Part shown: positions 15,261 to 23,320 of the stretch, piece after piece
Layout: each line of letters begins with the position of its first letter
Numbering within the stretch: position 1 is the stretch's first letter
Assembly: GCF_002911015.1 (NCBI RefSeq)
Contig: NZ_KZ626915.1
Coordinates: 1 to 40,493 of the forward strand
Reading direction: 5' to 3'
From: Streptomyces populi
GTDB lineage: Bacteria; Actinomycetota; Actinomycetes; Streptomycetales; Streptomycetaceae
DNA: 40,493 nucleotides
Notes under the pieces: model-generated
Seen by the model: only the letters and a program-made list of their open reading frames with translations
Told to the model about the DNA's origin: nothing
Database searches by the model: none
Translations under genes and position numbers: made by a program

Positions 15261-17327
15261 GCCAGATGTCCGGCCCACCGCCCCGACCGGCGGCTCCGCG
15301 CCGGACCCGACCGGTTCCACGGCCGTCCGGACACGCGGGCCCTGGACGAGACGGGTCAGCGCGAAGCCCGTGGCGACCACGGCCGCGCCGCCGACGGCGT
15401 CCAGGACCCAGTGGTTGCCGGTCGCCACGATCGCGGAGAACGTCAGGAGCGGGTGCAGCAGGCCGAGCGCCTTCATCCACCACCGGGGCGCCAGCACCGC
15501 GACGACGACCCCGCACCACAGGGACCAGCCGAAGTGCAGCGAGGGCATCGCCGCGTACTGGTTGGTCAGCGCGGTGAGCGTGCCGTAGTCCGGTTTGGAG
15601 AAGTCCTGCACACCGTGCACGGTGTCGATGATCCCGAGGCCCGGCATCAGGCGCGGCGGGGCGAGCGGGTAGAGCCAGAACCCGACGAGGGCGAGCAGGG
15701 TGGCGAGGGCGAGGCCGGAGCGGGCCCAGCGGAAGTCGGCGGGGCGGCGGACGTAGAGCACACCGAGGACGGCGAGCGGGACGCCGAAGTGGAACGACTC
15801 GTAGTAGAAGTCGAAGAAGTCCCGCAGGAAGGGTGTCCTCACCGCCGCGTGGTTGACCCAGTGCTCGATGTCCAGGCGCAGGAAGCCCTCGACGGCGGCG
15901 ACCTGGCCGCCGTGGTGCTCGGCGGCGGCCCGGCCGCCCGAGATGGTGCCGCCCGTCGCGGCGAGCCTGACCTGCTGGTAGGCGGAGTACCCGACACGGA
16001 TCAGGAGCAGTTCGAGCAGCAGGTTCGGGCGGGTGAGGACCCGGCCGGACGGCAGCAGCGGGATCCGTTTCCACCGGGTGGGGACGCGCGCCGCGCGGTC
16101 CGCCGGGACCGGGGTCCGGTAGTGCGCGGAGGTACGGGACAGGAACGGTACGACGGTGGCGGCGGCCAGCGCGGCGATCAGCACCACGTTGTCGCGCAGC
16201 GGGTCGAGCACCGGCATGTTCGGCAGCATCATCCGGGCGGGCAGCGTCATCACGAGGACGACCGCGACCGGCCACACATAACGGTCGGAGGCCTTCCGGC
16301 CGACCCGGCCGACGAGCGCGAGCAGTACCCACAGTGCCTGGTGCCGCCAGGTGGCGGGCGAGACCGCGACGGCGACGCAGCCGGTCACCGCGACGGCGAG
16401 CAGCAGCTGCCCGTCCCGGGCGCAGCGCACCGCGCGACGGAGTCCGACGACGGCGACGGCCGCGCCGAGCGCCAGGAAGAGCCCGGTCTCCGGCGGTCCG
16501 GTGAGGCCGAGCCGCAGCAGCGCGCCGTGCAGGGACTGGTTGGCGGCGTCGCCGGCGTTCTCGCCCAGGCCGGCGCCCGCCAGGTGGTGCACCCAGTACC
16601 TGTTCGAGTCGCGCGGCATCACGGCCCAGGCGAGCGCGGTGAGCGCGGCGAAGGCGGTCCCGGTGGAGACGGCGGCGCGGCGGCGCCCGGTGAACCAGAG
16701 CAGCGGCCCGAAGAGCAGCACGGTCGGCTGGAGGGCCGCCGCGAGCCCGATGAGCACCCCGCAGGCGCGCTCCCCGCGGACGGCGAAACAGCCGAGCAGG
16801 ACGAGCAGCACCGGGATGATGCCGGTCTGGCCGAGGTGGAGGGCGTTGCGCACGGGGAGCGACAGCATCAGCAGGCTGACGGCCACGGGGGCGGCGAGCA
16901 GTGACGTACGGCGGCTCACGGGAGGCGGCAGGGCGCGGGCGGCGACCAGGCCGAGCGCCACGACCAGGAGCAGGGTGCCGAAGGTCCAGCCCCAGCCGAG
17001 GGTCTGTTCGGCCGCCCGGGTGAGGGGTTTGAGGACGAGGCCGCCGAACGGGGTGCCGGTGAACCGCGTCGACTCGTAGAGCGATCCCTTCACGTGCAGT
17101 ACGCCGTTCGGGCCTACCCAGGTCTCCAGATCCGTCAGCCGGTCCGCCCTGGGCGCGCTGAAGACGGCGGCCGCCTGTCGTGCGGCCAGTACGACGGCGA
17201 CGGCCCAGAGCCCGGCACGGAGCGCGCGCAGCCGTGCCCGCACCGTCTCCGGTGCTCCCACGAAGCCGTCGCCCGGCCGCCCGCCGCGCCCCACGTTCGC
17301 CACGCTCCGTCGACCCTCCCGACCCAT
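15258..17327 (-). CDS. GT87 glycosyltransferase fused to a PAP2/AUR1-like phosphatase
   Basis: This 689-residue polytopic membrane protein joins two enzymes. Residues about 30-410 form a GT87 (DUF2029) domain with around ten helices, resembling polyprenyl-phosphate-mannose-dependent mannosyltransferases. Residues about 440-660 form a PAP2-family domain of the AUR1/inositol-phosphoceramide type: PLAPPRLMPG near 557, MPSLHFGW near 592 and GNHWVLDAVGG near 636 give the conserved Arg/His/Asp residues. The combination suggests sugar transfer to a lipid or polymer together with hydrolysis or exchange of a lipid phosphate at the outer membrane face. ATG 17327 opens the frame. It converges with the P450 gene, and TTGACA on the minus strand at 17357-17362 may belong to its promoter. 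Confidence 0.9.
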   Translation of the reverse strand: MGREGRRSVANVGRGGRPGDGFVGAPETVRARLRALRAGLWAVAVVLAARQAAAVFSAPRADRLTDLETWVGPNGVLHVKGSLYESTRFTGTPFGGLVLKPLTRAAEQTLGWGWTFGTLLLVVALGLVAARALPPPVSRRTSLLAAPVAVSLLMLSLPVRNALHLGQTGIIPVLLVLLGCFAVRGERACGVLIGLAAALQPTVLLFGPLLWFTGRRRAAVSTGTAFAALTALAWAVMPRDSNRYWVHHLAGAGLGENAGDAANQSLHGALLRLGLTGPPETGLFLALGAAVAVVGLRRAVRCARDGQLLLAVAVTGCVAVAVSPATWRHQALWVLLALVGRVGRKASDRYVWPVAVVLVMTLPARMMLPNMPVLDPLRDNVVLIAALAAATVVPFLSRTSAHYRTPVPADRAARVPTRWKRIPLLPSGRVLTRPNLLLELLLIRVGYSAYQQVRLAATGGTISGGRAAAEHHGGQVAAVEGFLRLDIEHWVNHAAVRTPFLRDFFDFYYESFHFGVPLAVLGVLYVRRPADFRWARSGLALATLLALVGFWLYPLAPPRLMPGLGIIDTVHGVQDFSKPDYGTLTALTNQYAAMPSLHFGWSLWCGVVVAVLAPRWWMKALGLLHPLLTFSAIVATGNHWVLDAVGGAAVVATGFALTRLVQGPRVRTAVEPVGSGAEPPVGAVGRTSG

Positions 17328-17748
17328 TGACTGGCTCGTGTCTCACAGATCCCTTATGTCAACCCATATCAGGACCTTGCGAGACACGGCCACCCTCGCC
17401 GGGGACACGAGGAACCCCACCCCTCTCGAGCCATTCACCCCTTTTGCCCGGAAATCGACAGCCGACCGAGGGTCCGGTTCCCTCCGGAAGCCGCGACATG
17501 GATCACAGAGACCCCTTCGCGAAGGCGGCCCCGAGCGCCCCGTCGTGCCTGCGTACGCGGCCTTCATGTGCGCTGCGCGGCGGGCCGCACACCGCACGTG
17601 ACGTGGACGAACAGTCCTAAGGTCACTTTTCGGCCCGCTTCCGGGCGGGCCGCCGGTCCGCCCCGTGGCGACCTCCGGATCCGCCCCGAGCGGACCGTCG
17701 GTCCGCTCCCGGCCGGGCCCGTCCCTGTCCCCGGCGAAAGGAAGGCCC
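17328..17748. other. Divergent promoter region between the GT87-PAP2 and ProP-like genes
   Basis: No credible gene is present in these 421 bases. CGTGTCTC at 17337-17344 and GAGACACG at 17381-17388 form a perfect 8-bp inverted repeat around a relatively AT-rich 36-base segment, probably promoter and operator DNA. A GC hairpin (GGCCCGC / GCGGGCC) near 17632-17651 lies in the likely leader of the transporter gene. Confidence 0.5.
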
Positions 17749-19143
17749 TTGCCGACCGCCACCCCGGCGCTCCCCGCCGTACACGCCCCCGCCCCCGTGT
17801 CCCCCGCCCGCCCCGTCTCCCCCGAGGTCACCGTCACCGACCCCGCGCTGGTCAGGCGCGCCGTGAAGGCGGCGGCGCTCGGCAACGCGATGGAATGGTT
17901 CGACTTCGGCGTCTACAGCTACATCGCGGTGACCCTGGGCAAGGTCTTCTTCCCCTCGGGCAACCCGACCGCCCAGCTGCTGGCGACCTTCGGCGCCTTC
18001 GCCGCGGCCTTCCTCGTCCGCCCGCTCGGCGGCATGGTCTTCGGCCCGCTCGGCGACCGGATCGGCCGCCAGAAGGTCCTCGCGCTCACCATGATCATGA
18101 TGGCGGCCGGCACGTTCGCGATCGGCCTGATCCCGTCGTACGCCACGATCGGCGTCGGCGCCCCGGTCCTGCTGCTCGCGGCCCGTCTGGTGCAGGGCTT
18201 CTCCACCGGCGGCGAGTACGCGGGCGCCACGACGTTCATCGCCGAGTACGCGCCGGACAGGAAGCGCGGCTTCCTCGGAAGCTGGCTGGAGTTCGGCACG
18301 CTGGCCGGATACATCGGCGGCGCGGGCCTGGTGACCCTCATGACCGCCCTGCTGTCCACCGACGACCTGCTGTCCTGGGGCTGGCGCGTCCCGTTCCTGA
18401 TCGCGGGCCCGATGGGCATCGTCGGTCTCTACCTGCGGATGCGCCTCGAGGAGACCCCGGCGTTCGCCGCCGAGCTGGAGAAGTCCGAGGCCGGCCGCCC
18501 CAAGGTGCCGCTGCGCGAGATGGTCGTCGGCCAGTGGCGCACCCTGCTGCTCTGCGTGGGCCTGGTGCTGGTCTTCAACGTCACCGACTACATGCTGCTG
18601 TCGTACATGCCGAGCTACCTGACCAGCGAGCTGGGGTACGACGAGACGCACGGTCTGCTCGTAGTCCTCGGCGTGATGGCGCTGATGATGGTCGTGCAGC
18701 CGTTCGCGGGCGCCCTGACCGACCGGATCGGCCGCCGCCCGGTGATCGCCGCGGGCTGCGCCGGCTTCCTCGTCCTGTCCGTCCCGGCCCTGCTGCTGAT
18801 CCGCCAGGGCAGTCTGCTCGCCGTCGCGCTCGGCATGGGCGCCCTCGGCCTGCTGCTGGTGTGCTTCACCGCCGCGATGCCCGCCGCGCTCCCGGCGCTC
18901 TTCCCGACCCGGGTCCGCTACGGCTCGCTCTCGATCGGCTTCAACGTCTCCGTCTCGCTCTTCGGCGGTACGACCCCGCTGGTCGTCACCGCCCTCATCG
19001 GGGCGACCGGGAACATGATGATGCCCGCGTACTACATGATGGCCGCGGCCGTGATCGGCGGCGCCGCCGTCTGGTTCATGACGGAGTCGGCGGGCCGGCC
19101 CCTGCCGGGCTCGGCACCCGCGGTGGAACCCGTGAAGCACTGA
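17749..19143 (+). CDS. proP: ProP-like glycine betaine/proline symporter (MFS, MHS family)
   Basis: This 464-residue, 12-helix transporter belongs to the metabolite:H+ symporter branch of the major facilitator superfamily. NAMEWFDFGVYSY at about 45-57 and GPLGDRIGRQKVL (the loop 2-3 motif) are diagnostic, and FSTGGEYAGATTF and RLEETPAF also fit. The ProP group takes up betaine or proline with protons under osmotic stress. The C-terminal coiled coil of E. coli ProP is absent. The TTG at 17749 is the best start because AGGAAGG lies 7 bases upstream and no ATG or GTG fits before the first helix. The N-terminus before the helices is Pro/Ala-rich. Substrate range cannot be fixed from sequence. Confidence 0.88.
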   Translation: MPTATPALPAVHAPAPVSPARPVSPEVTVTDPALVRRAVKAAALGNAMEWFDFGVYSYIAVTLGKVFFPSGNPTAQLLATFGAFAAAFLVRPLGGMVFGPLGDRIGRQKVLALTMIMMAAGTFAIGLIPSYATIGVGAPVLLLAARLVQGFSTGGEYAGATTFIAEYAPDRKRGFLGSWLEFGTLAGYIGGAGLVTLMTALLSTDDLLSWGWRVPFLIAGPMGIVGLYLRMRLEETPAFAAELEKSEAGRPKVPLREMVVGQWRTLLLCVGLVLVFNVTDYMLLSYMPSYLTSELGYDETHGLLVVLGVMALMMVVQPFAGALTDRIGRRPVIAAGCAGFLVLSVPALLLIRQGSLLAVALGMGALGLLLVCFTAAMPAALPALFPTRVRYGSLSIGFNVSVSLFGGTTPLVVTALIGATGNMMMPAYYMMAAAVIGGAAVWFMTESAGRPLPGSAPAVEPVKH

Positions 19144-19260
19144 CGGACCACTCCCCGGCACCCGCCCACGGCCCGTGCCACGACCGGCCGGGCCGGGCCG
19201 GGGCCCGCACCCCGTCGCCGAACAGGGCGGCCCGAATCCCGCTGGCACACGCGAGCACCG

Positions 19261-19287
19261 AGGACTAGGTTCGAACCCGGAAGTCCT
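19261..19287. promoter_or_regulatory. Nested palindrome before the O-methyltransferase
   Basis: AGGACT (19261-19266) and AGTCCT (19282-19287) flank the perfect palindrome GGTTCGAACC (19268-19277). The group lies about 40 bases before the start codon, with the possible -10 element TAACTA just downstream, so an operator is likely. Confidence 0.4.
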
Positions 19288-19323
19288 TAGCGCATCTAAC
19301 TAGGCATATGAAAGGCCCGGTGC

Positions 19324-19995
19324 ATGAGCGAGTCGCAGCTCTGGAACGACGTCGACGACCACTTCACCACCCTCCTGGCCCCCGCCGACGAGATCCTCAC
19401 CGCCGCGCTGCGCGACAGCGACGCGGCCGGACTGCCCCCCATCAACGTCGCACCGAACCAGGGCAAGCTGCTCCGGCTGCTCGCCGAGATCCAGGGCGCC
19501 CGCCGCATCCTGGAGATCGGCACGCTCGGCGGCTACAGCACGATCTGGCTGGGCCGCGCCCTGCCCGCCGACGGACGGCTGATCACCCTCGAGTACGACC
19601 CCCGGCACGCCGAGGTCGCCCGCGCCAACCTCGCGCGGGCCGGCCTCGACGGGATCACCGAGGTGCGGGTGGGCCCCGCCCTGGAGTCCCTGCCGAAGCT
19701 GGCGGACGAGAACCCGGAGCCGTTCGACCTCGTCTTCATCGACGCGGACAAGGTGAACAACCCCCACTACGTCGAGTGGGCGGTCCGGCTCACCCGGCCC
19801 GGCAGCGTGATCGTCCTCGACAACGTGGTGCGCGGCGGAGCGGTCACCGACGCGACGAGCACCGACCCGAGTGTGCGGGGCACCCGGGCCGCGCTCGAAC
19901 TGATCGCCTCCCACCCGAAGTTGAGCGGCACGGCGGTGCAGACGGTGGGCACCAAGGGCTACGACGGTTTCGCACTGGCCCGCGTACAGGCCTGA
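19324..19995 (+). CDS. Class I SAM-dependent O-methyltransferase (caffeoyl-CoA type)
   Basis: The 223-residue cytosolic enzyme has the Rossmann-like methyltransferase fold. RRILEIGTLGGYST (about 59-72) is the SAM-binding motif I, ITLEYDPRHAEVARANL places the acidic ribose-binding residue, and FDLVFIDADKVNNPHYVEW and VIVLDNVVRGGAV give the metal-binding Asp/Asn residues of the metal-dependent catechol/caffeoyl-CoA group. It should methylate a catechol-like hydroxyl. The substrate is unknown. ATG 19324 follows a purine-rich AAAGG. The gene stands alone, and a nested palindrome in its promoter suggests specific control. Confidence 0.92.
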   Translation: MSESQLWNDVDDHFTTLLAPADEILTAALRDSDAAGLPPINVAPNQGKLLRLLAEIQGARRILEIGTLGGYSTIWLGRALPADGRLITLEYDPRHAEVARANLARAGLDGITEVRVGPALESLPKLADENPEPFDLVFIDADKVNNPHYVEWAVRLTRPGSVIVLDNVVRGGAVTDATSTDPSVRGTRAALELIASHPKLSGTAVQTVGTKGYDGFALARVQA

Positions 19996-20012
19996 CCACC
20001 CGCTCCGCGGCC

Positions 20013-20408
20013 CTAGACCTCGTGGTAGAAGCCCACGTTCACGGTGTGGGGCCCGGTGCGGTCCTGGATGACGAGTTCACCGGAGCCGCCCACCGGGAGC
20101 CTGGCCGTCCCGCCGTACGGAAGCGGCTGCGGCTGCAACCCCGTCAGGATCAGCCGGACCTCGGAGGACGGCTCCGCGTGGGAGCCCCGGAGCCAGGTGA
20201 CCTGCCAGGATCCGTCCGGGCCGCACAGGAACTCCAGGTGGACCCGGGAGACGAACAGCCAGTCGTCGGGGGTCGAGAGACGGCACACGGCCCGGTCCCT
20301 GCCCACCCGCAGCACGGCTCCCGGGTCGCTCGGCGCGTCGGCCATCTGCATCCCGGCCGTCGCTCCGGCATCCCCTCCGGACACCGAGGCCATGGTGAGT
20401 TCGAGCAA
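20013..20408 (-). CDS. FHA-domain protein
   Basis: This protein of about 131 residues is almost entirely one forkhead-associated domain, which binds phosphothreonine peptides in Ser/Thr-kinase signalling. LRVGRDRAVCRL holds the GR motif and LFVSRVHLEF the SR-x-H motif of the phosphate-binding loops. The TTG at 20408 was chosen because GAAGGAG lies 6 bases upstream; a TTG at 20438 would add 10 residues but has no ribosome site. The tail after the domain (VNVGFYHEV) is short. It converges with the O-methyltransferase gene with only 17 bases between stops. No kinase gene is nearby. Confidence 0.85.
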   Translation of the reverse strand: MLELTMASVSGGDAGATAGMQMADAPSDPGAVLRVGRDRAVCRLSTPDDWLFVSRVHLEFLCGPDGSWQVTWLRGSHAEPSSEVRLILTGLQPQPLPYGGTARLPVGGSGELVIQDRTGPHTVNVGFYHEV

Positions 20409-20528
20409 CGCGCGCTCCTTCGTGAGGTGCTGATCCAATTGTCACGCCGGGGAACGTCGTTGCCCCGTCGCCGCCGCATGATAATTCGGCCTTCCCCCTC
20501 GCCGCGTGACCTCCGGCACAATGGACTC

Positions 20529-20936
20529 ATGACCGAGCGCAAGCCACCCGGTGTCAGCTTCGAGTCGTGGGTCGACCGACAGATCCGCCAGGCGGAGGCA
20601 CGCGGCGAGTTCACGGAACTCCCCGGCGCGGGCAAGCCGATGCCGGAGATCACCGACACCCCGTACGACGAGCTCTGGTGGATCAGACGGAAGATGGCCC
20701 GTGAGGGCCTGTCGGTCCTGCCGCCCACCCTGGCGCTGCGCAAGGAGGCGGAGGACGTGCTCGCGGCCGTTCCCGCGCTTCCCTCGGAACGGGCGGTCCG
20801 GCGGACGATCGAGGACATCAACGCCAAGATCCGCGAGGTCATGTTCAAGCCGCCGCCGGGACCTCCGCTCGGGCTCAAGCCGTACGACGTGGAGAAGATC
20901 GTCGAGGAGTGGCGCGCGGCCCGCAACCCGACCTGA
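20529..20936 (+). CDS. DUF1992 protein (DnaJ-homologue C28 conserved domain)
   Basis: The 135-residue protein matches DUF1992 throughout. The pattern FESWVDRQIRQAEARGEF, LPGAGKPMP, YDELWWIRRKMAREGLSVLPPTLALRKE is the family hallmark, shared with the C-terminal region of eukaryotic DNAJC28. The function is unknown. The C-terminal half is helical, with a Pro-rich stretch (KPPPGPPLG). ATG 20529 lies 91-120 bases from the FHA start on the other strand, depending on which FHA start is used, so the two share a divergent promoter region. A hairpin repeat begins 22 bases after the stop. Confidence 0.9.
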   Translation: MTERKPPGVSFESWVDRQIRQAEARGEFTELPGAGKPMPEITDTPYDELWWIRRKMAREGLSVLPPTLALRKEAEDVLAAVPALPSERAVRRTIEDINAKIREVMFKPPPGPPLGLKPYDVEKIVEEWRAARNPT

Positions 20937-20958
20937 GGGACCCGACGCCACCACGACG

Positions 20959-21069
20959 CACCCGCAGCCGGGTACGCACGGGAGGGGCCGTGCCGGTACA
21001 TCGATGCCCGTCGCCACCGACGCCCACGCCTCACCCGACGGCGACGGGCTGATGCACCGGCACGGCCCC
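20959..21069 (+). repeat. Dispersed hairpin repeat, copy 2
   Basis: The left arm 20984-21015 and right arm 21040-21069 pair over about 30 bp with only a short bulge. It is the most regular of the four copies and lies just 3' of the DUF1992 gene. The left flank (CCACGACGCACCCGCAG) is shared with copy 4. Confidence 0.92.
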
Positions 21070-21125
21070 GCCCCACGACGCACCGCACCCGAACCGCGAC
21101 CGCCGGCGCGGGGGACGCGAAGAGC

Positions 21126-21167
21126 GTGAGGCCGCGTCCCGGGGCATGGTCCGGGACGCGGCCTCAC
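21126..21167. terminator. Bidirectional terminator with a perfect 17-bp stem
   Basis: GTGAGGCCGCGTCCCGG pairs with its exact complement across an 8-base loop, between the convergent DUF1992 and 21195-21815 genes. The symmetry suits termination in both directions. Confidence 0.82.
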
Positions 21168-21194
21168 TTCGCCGGGGAAGCTGTCCGAACGGGT

Positions 21195-21815
21195 TCAGAG
21201 CCGCAGGAGGCGCTCGGTCATCTCGCGGTAGTCCCGCAGGGCGAGCCGGAGCCGCTCGGTGTCGGAACCCGTCGCCGTGCCCTCACCGCCGGACTGCCAG
21301 GACGTGCGCAGGGCGCGCCGCCGCCGGGTCACCGCTTCCGTGAACCGGCCCGCGAGCTCCTCCAGCACGTGGTCGGCCTCCTCCACGGAGGCCTGCGGCC
21401 CGTCGACGAACCCGCCGACCGCGTGCCGCATCCGCAGCGAGAACTTGTCGTGCTCGTCCAGCGGCAGCATCCGCTCACCGGTCCCCTCGGCGTCCGCCGC
21501 CCTACCGGTCCCGGCCGACCGATCCGCCCGTCCGTCGCCGTTCCTGTCCGGAGCACCGTTCCTGTCCGGGGCACCCGGGCCGGGCTCGGTGGACACGGGA
21601 TCCACCCGGCCCTTCAGTGCCTCGCGGCGCGAGACCTCCTCGGTCTCGCCGTGGTTCTCGTCCATCCGGTCGTCCGGAGAACGCTCGGCCGGAACCGGGG
21701 TCACACGGCCCTTCACGGCGGCCTCCTGGGGTTCGGCGGGGCCCGGGGTCACCCGGCCCTTCATGGCTGCGGTCTCGCGCGACGGGGTCCGCTCGGGGTC
21801 CTGGTCCGGCTTCAT
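21195..21815 (-). CDS. Protein of unknown function, second of two tandem paralogues
   Basis: This 206-residue hydrophilic protein has no signal peptide or membrane segment. The N-terminal half is low-complexity and contains KGRVTP or KGRVDP three times at 15-40 residue intervals. The C-terminal half is helical: FSLRMRHAVGGFVDGPQ, VEEADHVLEELAG and DTERLRLALRDYREMTERLL. Those segments match the protein encoded at 21830-22615 in order and spacing, so a shared domain is duplicated. ATG 21815 follows AGGAAGG and lies 14 bases from the upstream gene's stop, so the two are co-transcribed. I do not recognise the family and assign no function. Confidence 0.75.
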   Translation of the reverse strand: MKPDQDPERTPSRETAAMKGRVTPGPAEPQEAAVKGRVTPVPAERSPDDRMDENHGETEEVSRREALKGRVDPVSTEPGPGAPDRNGAPDRNGDGRADRSAGTGRAADAEGTGERMLPLDEHDKFSLRMRHAVGGFVDGPQASVEEADHVLEELAGRFTEAVTRRRRALRTSWQSGGEGTATGSDTERLRLALRDYREMTERLLRL

Positions 21816-21829
21816 GGCATTCACCTTCC

Positions 21830-22615
21830 TCAACTCCCCTTCGCCTGACGTCCGCTGAAGGACCAGGGCAGGTGGGAGCGAGTGTCGGGGGCGGAGGTCC
21901 TGTTGTCCTCGGCGTCCTGGGAGCCCTCCGTCGTCCCCGCGGGCTCGGTGCGCCGGGCGTCCTTGGTCATGGCGAACCGCCTGGTGCGCTCCGGGCGGGC
22001 GGCCGGGAGCTCGTTCGCGTCGTCCGTGCCGCGCGCGCGGCCGGGGGAGGTGTCCTGGCGGGTCGGGGTCATGAGGTCGTCGAAGAGGTCGCGGGCCTCC
22101 AGCATGGCCTCGCGCAACTGCTCGGTGTCGGCGCCGCCGTCCCGGCCCCCGCCGGTGGGGGCCAGCGCGGCCCGGTGCACCCGGCGGTATCCGTGGACGT
22201 GGTGCCCGTGGTGGACGGAGAGCGCGGAGACCTGCTCCTCGTAACGGTCCCCGTCGGGGAATCCGCGTGCTCCGGCCAGCTCGCCGAGCAGCCGGTCGGC
22301 CTCGGCCACCGCCTCCCGGGGCGAGTCGACGAAGCGTTCCTGGGCGGCCGTCCAGCCGGCCGCGTACCGCTCCCGGTCCGCGGGTTCGAGCGGCCGCGCC
22401 CGCAGGTCGCCGTGCTGCTTCACGCGCTCGTTGAGGTCGCGTTCGGCGGCCTGGGTGTCGCCGTCGTGCCGGGCGACGGTCCGGTCGTACTCCGGTCCGA
22501 AGCGCCGCCGCAGGGCGCGTCCGCCCGGCGGCCTCCGGGCGAGGAGGGTCAGGGTGGCCGCGACAACGACGACGGCCACCACGATGATCAGAGCGATGAT
22601 CACGCCTGTGGACAT
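21830..22615 (-). CDS. Membrane-anchored protein of unknown function, first of two tandem paralogues
   Basis: The 261-residue protein begins with a single hydrophobic helix (GVIIALIIVVAVVVVAATLTLLA, about 4-26) followed by RRPPGGR, which would anchor it with the bulk in the cytoplasm. A central helical domain includes ERYAAGWTAAQERFVDSPR, VAEADRLLGELAG and a His-rich VHHGHHVHGYRRVH. DTEQLREAMLEARDLFDDLM follows, then a polar tail. The FVDxPxxxVxEADxxLxELA and DTExLRxA blocks are shared with its neighbour. ATG 22615 has GGAAGG upstream. Similar anchored proteins are seen in Streptomyces but I know of no function. Confidence 0.78.
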   Translation of the reverse strand: MSTGVIIALIIVVAVVVVAATLTLLARRPPGGRALRRRFGPEYDRTVARHDGDTQAAERDLNERVKQHGDLRARPLEPADRERYAAGWTAAQERFVDSPREAVAEADRLLGELAGARGFPDGDRYEEQVSALSVHHGHHVHGYRRVHRAALAPTGGGRDGGADTEQLREAMLEARDLFDDLMTPTRQDTSPGRARGTDDANELPAARPERTRRFAMTKDARRTEPAGTTEGSQDAEDNRTSAPDTRSHLPWSFSGRQAKGS

Positions 22616-22781
22616 GGGTGCCTTCCCGGGTTCTCGACCCAACGGGCCGGTTCCCGGACCGGGTTGCCCCGAACCCGCGCCTCAAACGGCCCCGGTGCCG
22701 GAGCGGGCGTCAACGTCCCTTCCCCGCCGCGCCGTTCGCCCTCCTTATCCAGTTGCGTGCCGGGGGCGGCGTCCGCCGACA

Positions 22782-23312
22782 ATGGCCGGCATGACCCGAT
22801 CGCCTTCCGGCGCGCAAGGCCCCTGGAGCGTGGCCCCCGAACCCTTCGACTCCCCTGTCGCGGCCGCGCTGTGGCGGGCGTACTACACGGAGGTCAGCGA
22901 CCGGTGGTACCTGCTGCACGAGGGACGCGGGACGGATCCCGACGAGCTGGAGCGGGAGATCGCCGCGCGGACGGGAGCCGAGTTCGCGCCGCCCACGGGC
23001 GTGCTGCTCGTCGCACGCCACGACGGTGAACCCGGCGGCACGGCGGGAGTCCGGATGCTCGACGCCACGACGGGCGAGCTGAGCCGGGTCTTCGTCCGCG
23101 CGGATCTGCGCGGCAAGGGCGCGGCCCCGCTCCTGCTGGCGGCGGCCGAGTCGGCGGCCCGGGACCTGGGCGCCCGACGGCTGGTCCTCGACACCCGCGG
23201 CGACCTCGTCGAGGCGCGGGCCCTGTACGCCCGGCACGGCTACGAGGAGACCGCCGCGCACAACGACGACGTCTACGCCGAGCACTGGTTCCGGAAGGAT
23301 CTGACCGGCTGA
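22782..23312 (+). CDS. GNAT-family N-acetyltransferase
   Basis: This 176-residue enzyme transfers an acetyl group from acetyl-CoA to an amine. SRVFVRADLRGKGAAPLLLAAAE contains the R/Q-x-x-G-x-G/A pyrophosphate-binding loop, and ALYARHGYEE is the usual C-terminal motif B. The N-terminal part (about 1-60) is specific to this subgroup. Two ATGs compete, at 22782 and 22791; neither has a ribosome site, so a leaderless transcript is possible. It converges with the DHA2-MarR fusion gene with only 8 bases between the stops, and a hairpin spans the junction. The substrate is unknown. Confidence 0.85.
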   Translation: MAGMTRSPSGAQGPWSVAPEPFDSPVAAALWRAYYTEVSDRWYLLHEGRGTDPDELEREIAARTGAEFAPPTGVLLVARHDGEPGGTAGVRMLDATTGELSRVFVRADLRGKGAAPLLLAAAESAARDLGARRLVLDTRGDLVEARALYARHGYEETAAHNDDVYAEHWFRKDLTG

Positions 23313-23319
23313 CGGTCAG
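23301..23319. terminator. Hairpin overlapping the GNAT stop codon
   Basis: A perfect 7-bp stem CTGACCG / CGGTCAG has a 5-base loop that contains the TGA stop of the GNAT gene. It lies exactly between two convergent genes. Confidence 0.55.
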
Positions 23320-23320
23320 G

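Noticed and set aside
19268..19280. tRNA T-arm or attachment-site remnant (GGTTCGAACCC)
   Set aside because: The flanking bases cannot form the T stem and no acceptor or anticodon stems are found; a promoter palindrome explains it better.
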